The notes beneath the pieces were generated by a model that did not search any database, had not been told where the DNA came from, and saw nothing but the letters and a program-made list of their open reading frames with translations. From NCBI GenBank assembly GCA_013815485.1, contig JACDGB010000085.1:1-7152 (forward strand): DNA of 7,152 nt, read 5' to 3'. This document shows positions 5,178-7,152 of the stretch, piece after piece. Made by a program: the position numbers and the translations under genes. Positions within the stretch are counted from its first letter, which is position 1, and each line of letters starts with the position of its first letter. This DNA comes from Rubrobacter sp. (GTDB lineage: Bacteria; Actinomycetota; Rubrobacteria; Rubrobacterales; Rubrobacteraceae).

Positions 5178-5590
5178 CGACGCCAACGCCTGTTTTGTTG
5201 GACACTGACACCTTATCGGCCATCTTGCGGCGCAATCCTGTCGTGACCATCAGGGCGCGGGACTATATTCGTAGCCACCACAGCTTCGCGTTCTCGATCA
5301 TCACGCGATATGAGATCCTGCGCGGTCTAAAAGCCAGGCACGCAACCAGTCAACAAGCGGCATTCGACCGTTTTTGTGCTGCGAGTACGATTCTTCCTCT
5401 CTCCGACGCAACTGTTGTGCAGGCATCGGAGATCTACGCCGACCTCCACCGGCGAGGCGAGTTGATCGGCGACGCCGACATTTTGATCGCCGCGACCTCA
5501 ATGGTTGAAGGGTACGGTTTGGCGACCAACAATGAGCGGCATTTCGAGCGCATAGAGGGATTGAATATTGACAACTGGCTCAGAGAATAG
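5174..5590 (+). CDS. vapC: VapC-type PIN-domain toxin ribonuclease
   Basis: A 138-residue PIN-domain protein, the usual VapC length. VapC toxins are Mg2+-dependent RNases that cut tRNA or rRNA when freed from the antitoxin. The acidic active-site pattern is present: D10 in LLDTDTLS, E47 in TRYEILRG, and D102 in IGDADILIAA, followed by the conserved ATNNERHF segment at about 117-124. All core residues are intact, so an active toxin is expected. It starts at GTG 5174, overlapping the antitoxin stop by four bases. Only 15 bp separate its stop from hypE-tail copy 4, which places it at the right edge of module C. Confidence 0.9.
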   Translation: MTTPTPVLLDTDTLSAILRRNPVVTIRARDYIRSHHSFAFSIITRYEILRGLKARHATSQQAAFDRFCAASTILPLSDATVVQASEIYADLHRRGELIGDADILIAATSMVEGYGLATNNERHFERIEGLNIDNWLRE

Positions 5591-5605
5591 CGAGGCTATG
5601 CCGAA

Positions 5606-5674
5606 CACACCAAGTTCGGCGGCACGAGCATGTCTATCATGCTCGTCGGCTACCCGCTACCGAGGATCTGCTAG
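5606..5674 (+). repeat. hypE-tail repeat, copy 4 (oldest-looking)
   Basis: This is a 69-bp in-frame remnant encoding HTKFGGTSMSIMLVGYPLPRIC. By my count 53 of 69 bases match copy 1. Six of the mismatches fall in one block where ATAGA appears as its reverse complement TCTAT between two CATG tetramers. G-D-P has become G-Y-P. The upstream likeness fades at about 5605. Confidence 0.85.
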
Positions 5675-5687
5675 AGAGGTGATTTGG

Positions 5688-6155
5688 ATGAGCGAGAGGA
5701 TGCGCGTCCCGGCTGGGGGAGATCTACGTCAGGAACGCCGCAAGGTATTTGGCTCCAGGTCGGTGGACTTCAAGGTTTCGTCTCTGGATACGAACGGCGG
5801 CTTCTTCGTCATCGAGACCACCGACACCGACAAGGGAGGACCACCGCGACACCTCCATCATGTGCAAGAGGAGTGGTTCTACGTCGTCCAGAGTGATTAC
5901 ATAATCGAGATCGGCGACGAACGATTCAAGCTGGGACCCGGTGATTCCATCCTCGCGCCGAGAAGGACGCCGCATGTCTGGGCCCACGTCGGAGAAGGGA
6001 AGGGAAGGCTGCTCATCGCCTTCCAGCCCGCGGGTGAGATGGAGGCATTCTTCAACGAACTGGCGCAGGCGAGCAACCCATCACGCGAGGAGCTTCGCGG
6101 GTTATTCAGTTCGCACGGCATGGAAGTGACCGGACCACCCTTGCCGATCGAATGA
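5688..6155 (+). CDS. Cupin-domain protein
   Basis: A 155-residue single-domain cupin of the Cupin_2 type. ATG 5688 is chosen because a good AGAGAGG box (5673-5679) sits eight bases upstream; the frame is open farther back, but that would run into the vapC end. Metal-site motif 1 is GGPPRHLHHVQEEWFYV (H55, H57 and E61/E62) with a glycine-closing strand IIEIGDE. Motif 2 is LGPGDSILAPRRTPHVWAH, supplying H96. The C-terminal tail FFNELAQA...REELRGLFSSHGMEVTGPPL is common in small cupins of the quercetinase or regulatory-sensor type. Substrate and reaction cannot be inferred. It follows hypE-tail copy 4 by 13 bp, and its ribosome binding site overlaps that tail's stop, so it may be the native neighbour of hypE before the accessory modules arrived. 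Confidence 0.85.
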   Translation: MSERMRVPAGGDLRQERRKVFGSRSVDFKVSSLDTNGGFFVIETTDTDKGGPPRHLHHVQEEWFYVVQSDYIIEIGDERFKLGPGDSILAPRRTPHVWAHVGEGKGRLLIAFQPAGEMEAFFNELAQASNPSREELRGLFSSHGMEVTGPPLPIE

Positions 6156-6172
6156 CTTGCGTGTTGAAGAGG

Positions 6173-6200
6173 CTGACAGGGTAGCTCGTAGCTTTATAAT
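6173..6200 (+). promoter_or_regulatory. Sigma-70-type promoter for the 166-aa gene
   Basis: CTGACA (6173-6178) and a perfect TATAAT (6195-6200) are separated by 16 bp. The start of transcription would be near 6207, giving a leader of about 27 bases that contains the strong AGAGGAG ribosome binding box at 6219-6225. This is the clearest promoter in the window. Confidence 0.65.
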
Positions 6201-6233
6201 TGCTCCTGGCCGCTTTGAAGAGGAGCCTACGCA

Positions 6234-6734
6234 TTGTCGAACGGGACGATAGCTGACGAGCGCGAAGTCCTGGCCGTCTGCCTAGATGAACTGTACCTCG
6301 GTGCCAGGCAAGTCGCCCGTGCTTCGACCCGCAGCGGGTTGGCCGTCAGCACGGAACGCACGCTCTCTCACCTGCGCGAGAACCTCGAAGGTCTCAGCGA
6401 AGAGACGTTGGCTGATTTTCTCGCGAAGAACCGCGAGGCGCACCCGGTCCAGCCGGACCTGAATCCGGGTGGGCGTCTGATCTGCGTACACGACGAGGAG
6501 TTTCATCACATCTTCAGGGACGGAGAGGGATGGGACCGTTTCCGCCGAACATTCCCCGAATCGGACGGCACGCTCCGGTTCTCGCGGGTCGGGCTGAATG
6601 ATGACGTGACGCAGGCGATGCTCTATGCCGGGCAGCAGTTCGATTGGAATATAGGCTCCGGTGGATTCTGGCTATTCTCCAAAACCGATGGAGCATGGGC
6701 CGAGTCCGGCAGGTTGGGGAACTGGATCTCCTAA
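6234..6734 (+). CDS. Conserved-looking protein of unknown function
   Basis: A 166-residue soluble protein. The TTG start at 6234 is supported by AGAGGAG at 6219-6225 and by the promoter just upstream. The N-terminal 60 residues are helical and charged (EREVLAVCLDELYLG, SHLRENLEGLSEETLADFL). The C-terminal half looks like a beta-rich domain: GWDRFRRTFPESDGTLRFSRVGLN at about 99-122, then AMLYAGQQFDWNIGSGGFWLFSKTDGAW. The SRVG-N, LYxGxQ and WLFxKxDGxW spacing is familiar from uncharacterised bacterial proteins, but I cannot name the family. No signal peptide or membrane segment is visible. It has its own promoter and is not coupled to the cupin gene. Confidence 0.75.
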   Translation: MSNGTIADEREVLAVCLDELYLGARQVARASTRSGLAVSTERTLSHLRENLEGLSEETLADFLAKNREAHPVQPDLNPGGRLICVHDEEFHHIFRDGEGWDRFRRTFPESDGTLRFSRVGLNDDVTQAMLYAGQQFDWNIGSGGFWLFSKTDGAWAESGRLGNWIS

Positions 6735-6753
6735 CCGCGAAAGAAAGGAAACC

Positions 6754-6879
6754 GTGACGGAACGTATCGAGAAAAAGAGGTTCTTGCATCCGGTGGTCCC
6801 GGGCGGTGACGTCTGGCGCATTCTTTGTGTTCCGCGTCTCTCCGCTCCTGGTATAACTCGGGTTATACTTCGGGCATGA
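6754..6879 (+). CDS. Possible 41-aa upstream ORF coupled to mazE
   Basis: GTG 6754 follows an AAAGGAA box (6744-6750) and opens a 41-codon frame (VTERIEKKRFLHPVVPGGDV...). Its TGA overlaps the mazE ATG as ATGA. That geometry is typical of coupled genes, but the mazE operator palindrome lies inside the frame, and the peptide is not recognised. It may be a small regulatory leader, the remnant of a lost gene, or chance. Confidence 0.3.
   Translation: MTERIEKKRFLHPVVPGGDVWRILCVPRLSAPGITRVILRA
6851..6869 (+). promoter_or_regulatory. mazE operator palindrome over the -10 region
   Basis: GTATAAC (6851-6857) and GTTATAC (6862-6868) form a perfect 7-bp inverted repeat around TCGG. TATACT (6864-6869) inside the right arm is a good -10 hexamer. 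A start seven bases later would fall on or next to the A of ATG 6876, giving a leaderless message. Antitoxin binding here would block the promoter, the usual autoregulation of mazEF. No clear -35 is seen. Confidence 0.6.
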
Positions 6880-7112
6880 AAACGGCGATCTCTATCCCGG
6901 AGGAGCTTTTCGAGTCCGCCGAGCGGTTTGCGCGGGGGCGGGGCATGTCGCGCAGCGAGTTGTACGCTACGGCGCTCCGTCACTATCTGGGGGAGCATCG
7001 GAGCGAGATGATCACCGCTCGGCTCGATGAGATTTATGATGCGGACTCAGTCGAAATGGACCCCGCCATCGCGCGATTGCAGGCGCGGTCGCTGCCGGAA
7101 GACGATTGGTAG
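6876..7112 (+). CDS. mazE: MazE-type ribbon-helix-helix antitoxin
   Basis: A 78-residue antitoxin. The N-terminal MKTAISIPEELFESAERFARGRGMSRSELYATALRHYL is a ribbon-helix-helix DNA-binding domain: the short strand TAISIP, then two helices with MSRSELY at the turn. The C-terminal tail (LDEIYDADSVEMDPAIARLQARSLPEDDW) is the acidic, flexible toxin-binding part seen in actinobacterial MazE proteins. ATG 6876 is chosen because the protein then begins exactly at the domain. There is no ribosome binding box in front, consistent with leaderless translation or coupling to the short upstream ORF. The stop TAG shares one base with the GTG of mazF (TAGTG). It binds and inhibits MazF and probably represses through the palindrome at 6851-6868. 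Confidence 0.85.
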   Translation: MKTAISIPEELFESAERFARGRGMSRSELYATALRHYLGEHRSEMITARLDEIYDADSVEMDPAIARLQARSLPEDDW

Positions 7113-7152
7113 TGCGGCGTGGGGAAGTCTGGTGGGCGGAGCTGTCTCCGGT
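7112..7152 (+). CDS. mazF: MazF-type toxin endoribonuclease, N-terminal fragment
   Basis: Only the first 13 codons are in the window, running off the right edge. GTG 7112 opens with VRRGEVWWAELSP, the typical beginning of MazF/PemK toxins (M-R-R-G-E-V-W-W-A-x-L). These are sequence-specific mRNA interferases with an SH3-like fold. The overlap with the mazE stop by one base and the gene order fit a mazEF operon. A shine-like GGAGCTG within the codons is not relevant. Activity cannot be judged from the fragment. Confidence 0.8.
   Translation, partial: MRRGEVWWAELSP

Larger units (their letters stand above)
1534..5674 (+). mobile_element. Putative composite accretion island at the hypE 3' end
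   Basis: The stretch between the real hypE stop and the last hypE-tail copy is divided by direct repeats into modules of 1017, 1199 and 1925 bp. Each has different cargo and each ends in a hypE tail. Repeated 3' gene ends are the usual footprint of site-specific integration into a gene end, where the incoming DNA restores the gene and displaces the old end. Modules B and C hold lower-GC, unusual or toxin-antitoxin genes, as expected for acquired DNA. No integrase, transposase or origin is visible, so the modules are either remnants or were moved in trans. The interpretation is an inference; the repeats are directly seen. Confidence 0.5.

Noticed and set aside
5568..5687. N-terminal extension of the cupin frame back to 5568
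   Set aside because: It overlaps the vapC end and hypE-tail copy 4 in another frame; ATG 5688 has a good ribosome binding box and starts the recognisable protein.
1..7152. CRISPR array, tRNA or rRNA genes, transposase or integrase
   Set aside because: I looked for regularly spaced repeats, tRNA-like ends and recombinase motifs and saw none. The repeats present are dispersed hypE tails of unequal spacing.

Overview
The window is high-GC bacterial DNA. The host is probably an actinomycete-like bacterium, perhaps a Rubrobacter relative. That placement rests on the flavour of the HypE, methyltransferase and MazE proteins, on GTG/TTG starts and on an apparently leaderless mazE message; it is an inference, not a proof. 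All convincing genes are on the + strand.

Positions 2-1533 are the end of a [NiFe]-hydrogenase maturation operon: the C-terminal part of hypD, then a complete hypE overlapping it by four bases. From there to about 5674 lies an accessory region with an unusual plan. The last 45-96 bp of hypE (the part encoding the C-terminal tail that ends in Pro-Arg-Ile-Cys-stop) recur three more times downstream in the same orientation, ending at 2550, 3749 and 5674. Each copy closes a 1.0-1.9 kb module of unrelated cargo. Module A holds a SAM methyltransferase. Module B holds two unrecognised lower-GC genes. Module C holds a HEPN-like gene, a DUF433 antitoxin-like gene and a DUF104/VapC-type toxin-antitoxin pair. 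Copy-to-copy differences are largely synonymous. The simplest reading is that the 3' end of hypE is an attachment site hit repeatedly by small integrative units, each restoring hypE and pushing the older tail downstream. No integrase gene is visible here.

Nested in module C is a second kind of mobility. The HEPN-like gene (3887-4393) lies in a 638-bp unit with the anatomy of an integron gene cassette: a GTTAGGT core at its left edge and an attC-like folded site after its stop, starting GCCTAAC. The right end of that site pairs better with the cassette's own left end than with the DNA now next to it. This suggests insertion of a circular cassette at an isolated G|TT site away from any integron platform. 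Removing it rejoins an open reading frame that runs into the DUF433 gene.

From 5688 on the layout looks more ordinary. There is a cupin-fold protein whose ribosome binding site overlaps the last hypE-tail stop, a conserved-looking protein of unknown function with its own clear promoter, and a mazEF-type toxin-antitoxin operon with a perfect palindrome over the mazE promoter. The mazF gene runs off the right edge. No rRNA, tRNA, CRISPR array or transposase was seen.
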